64,000 nt of DNA. Source: Allomuricauda sp. F6463D (GTDB lineage: Bacteria > Bacteroidota > Bacteroidia > Flavobacteriales > Flavobacteriaceae). A model generated the notes under the pieces. It ran no database searches, was not told where the DNA came from, and saw only the letters and a program-made list of their open reading frames with translations. The position numbers were made by a program, and so were the translations under genes. This document shows, one piece after another, positions 62,841 to 64,000 of this stretch. Each line of letters begins with the position of its first letter. The stretch's first letter is position 1. The stretch is taken from NCBI RefSeq assembly GCF_023015965.1, contig NZ_JALKAN010000001.1, positions 1,696,160 to 1,760,159 on the forward strand, given 5' to 3'.

Positions 62841-64000
62841 TTAACTAAGATCCCAGGCTAGTGGGAGCACAAAGTATACAATTATTGTCAATATAATAAT
62901 GGATAGTATATTCATCCAAATACCCCTACTTACCATATCGTTCATACTAAGATACCCGGAACCAAAAACCACTGCATTTGGGGGTGTTGCTACTGGCAAC
63001 ATAAAGGCGCACGATGCTGCTACAGTTGCACTGATCATTAAATAATATGGATGTACCCCTAAAATTGGAGCTAAGGACACCAAAACAGGCAGAAGCATTG
63101 CTGTTGTGGCAATATTGGATGTGATTTCGGTTAAAAAGTTTACCGTAGCTATTAAAATTAAAAGTAAAATTACAAAAGGCACTGTTTTTAATGCTATCAG
63201 TTTATTACCTATCCATAAAGCAAGTCCACTACTTTCAAAACCAGCTGCCAAAGCCAATCCTCCACCAAACAAAAGTATTATGCCCCAAGGCAATTTTACA
63301 GCATCTTCCCAAACCATTATTCGTTTTCGTTTTTTACTTGTAGGTAATACAAACAGTAGAATGGCACATGAAATACTAATTACCGTATCATCTATTCCAG
63401 GTATTATGTTCTGTAATAAAAACGAACGTGATATCCATGCCAAAGCAGTCATAATAAATACTGTTAGCACAATTTTTTCCTCAAAGGACATTTTACCTAA
63501 TTTTTTCAATTGAACATCGATTTCTTCTCGACCTCCAGGAAAAGATTCCTTCGTGAATTTAAAAGTGAACTTGGTAAGATACTTCCAAGCAATAAATAGT
63601 AAGATAAATGCAATAGGGAAACCAAATACAAACCATTGAGAAAATGTAATTTCTTCACCAAATGTTGTCTGCACTACACCTGCTAGCACTAAATTGGTAG
63701 GGGTTCCAATTAAGGTAGCCACTCCACCAATTGAAGCACTATAAGCTATGGACAACATTAAAATTTTTCCGAAATTAATATTCTCGTTCTCAATGGTCTG
63801 GGGATTGTCTTTTAATTGTGTTACAATAGCCATTGCCATAGGCAAAATCATTACTGTAGCAGCTGTATTGGAAATCCACATGGATAAAAGAGCCGTTGCC
63901 AACATAAACCCTAGCACAATACTTGTAATATTGGTCCCTACAACTTTAATAATGGACAAAGCGATTCTTCTATGTAAGTTCCATTTTTCAATGGCAAGTG
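62841..64000 (-). CDS. SLC13/DASS-type anion:sodium symporter, N-terminus outside the window
   Basis: The frame is open to the window edge: LAIEKWNLHRRIALSII precedes the first possible start, so about 385 residues are visible. The family motifs are SNTAATVMILPMAMAI (first half) and SIGGVATLIGTPTNLVLAG, and in the second half LLFGGGLALAAGFESSGLALWIG and TEITSNIATTAMLLPVLVSLA with the pairs of SNT/SN(T/I) sites that bind Na+. At least nine membrane helices are seen. DASS carriers move dicarboxylates or sulfate. Near three sulfatases, sulfate is an attractive substrate, but dicarboxylate cannot be excluded. The gene converges on the sulfatase at 60940. Confidence 0.9.
   Translation of the reverse strand, partial: LAIEKWNLHRRIALSIIKVVGTNITSIVLGFMLATALLSMWISNTAATVMILPMAMAIVTQLKDNPQTIENENINFGKILMLSIAYSASIGGVATLIGTPTNLVLAGVVQTTFGEEITFSQWFVFGFPIAFILLFIAWKYLTKFTFKFTKESFPGGREEIDVQLKKLGKMSFEEKIVLTVFIMTALAWISRSFLLQNIIPGIDDTVISISCAILLFVLPTSKKRKRIMVWEDAVKLPWGIILLFGGGLALAAGFESSGLALWIGNKLIALKTVPFVILLLILIATVNFLTEITSNIATTAMLLPVLVSLAPILGVHPYYLMISATVAASCAFMLPVATPPNAVVFGSGYLSMNDMVSRGIWMNILSIIILTIIVYFVLPLAWDLS

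Noticed and set aside
1..64000. CRISPR arrays, complete rRNA, tRNA or prophage genes
   Set aside because: I saw no regularly spaced short repeats, no complete tRNA cloverleaf or rRNA, and no phage structural genes.

Overview
The window looks like a chromosome segment of a marine member of the Flavobacteriaceae (Bacteroidota). The evidence is a SusC/SusD pair, a hybrid two-component system (HTCS) regulator, a GLPGLI-family protein next to a TonB-dependent barrel, a DUF5777 barrel, many SPII lipoproteins, AT-rich DNA, and a large sulfatase/fucosidase locus of the kind used on algal sulfated polysaccharides. I could not run any database search; family names rest on motifs and architecture that I recognise.

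Bases 1-6950 are an accessory island. Short orphan genes (an SRPBCC protein cut by the window edge, a 198-residue unknown, an overlapping pair of unknowns) are separated by long imperfect inverted repeats that resemble integron attC sites. One complete IS110-family element sits inside one arm of such a repeat. A truncated second IS110-type transposase abuts another cassette end and a 5'-truncated hsdR remnant. A DUF932 protein and an AAA_28 ATPase follow.

Bases 6951-23700 hold regulators and envelope genes. There is a TPR/AraC membrane regulator, a lipoprotein plus small membrane protein plus AraC regulator, and a membrane sensor with a LytTR domain. The sensor diverges from a probable redox/heme operon: a duplicated COG4315-type lipoprotein, a heme-binding/cytochrome P460 protein, a small cytochrome c, an OB-fold protein, YceI and a DUF5777 barrel. 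Then come a hotdog-like protein, a decayed copy of the AraC gene, an HExxH protein, and a small secreted Cys-containing protein followed by GLPGLI and TonB-barrel genes.

Bases 23720-25690 contain a tripartite hipB-hipS-hipT toxin-antitoxin operon whose upstream region carries three near-identical palindromic operators spaced 70-72 bp apart. A strong plus-strand terminator with no gene in front of it lies next to a tRNA/tmRNA-3'-end-like sequence.

Bases 25861-64000 are a polysaccharide utilisation locus, most likely for a sulfated fucan (fucoidan). An HTCS regulator is followed by sulfatase + GH29 (plus strand). A long minus-strand set follows: degenerate metallophosphoesterase, acetyl-esterase-like hydrolase, GH29, GH141-like beta-helix, a metallo-beta-lactamase-like/ThuA fusion, GH29, GH141-like, SusD, SusC, GH29, CBM9-like protein, sulfatase with HEAT repeats, and a lipidated formylglycine-generating enzyme. 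A third sulfatase (plus strand) and an SLC13/DASS anion transporter (cut by the window edge) complete it. The working model is: uptake by SusCD, de-esterification by the hydrolase, desulfation by FGE-activated sulfatases, fucose release by four GH29 and two GH141-like enzymes, possible sulfate/anion movement by the DASS carrier, and control by the HTCS. No endo-acting fucanase is visible.
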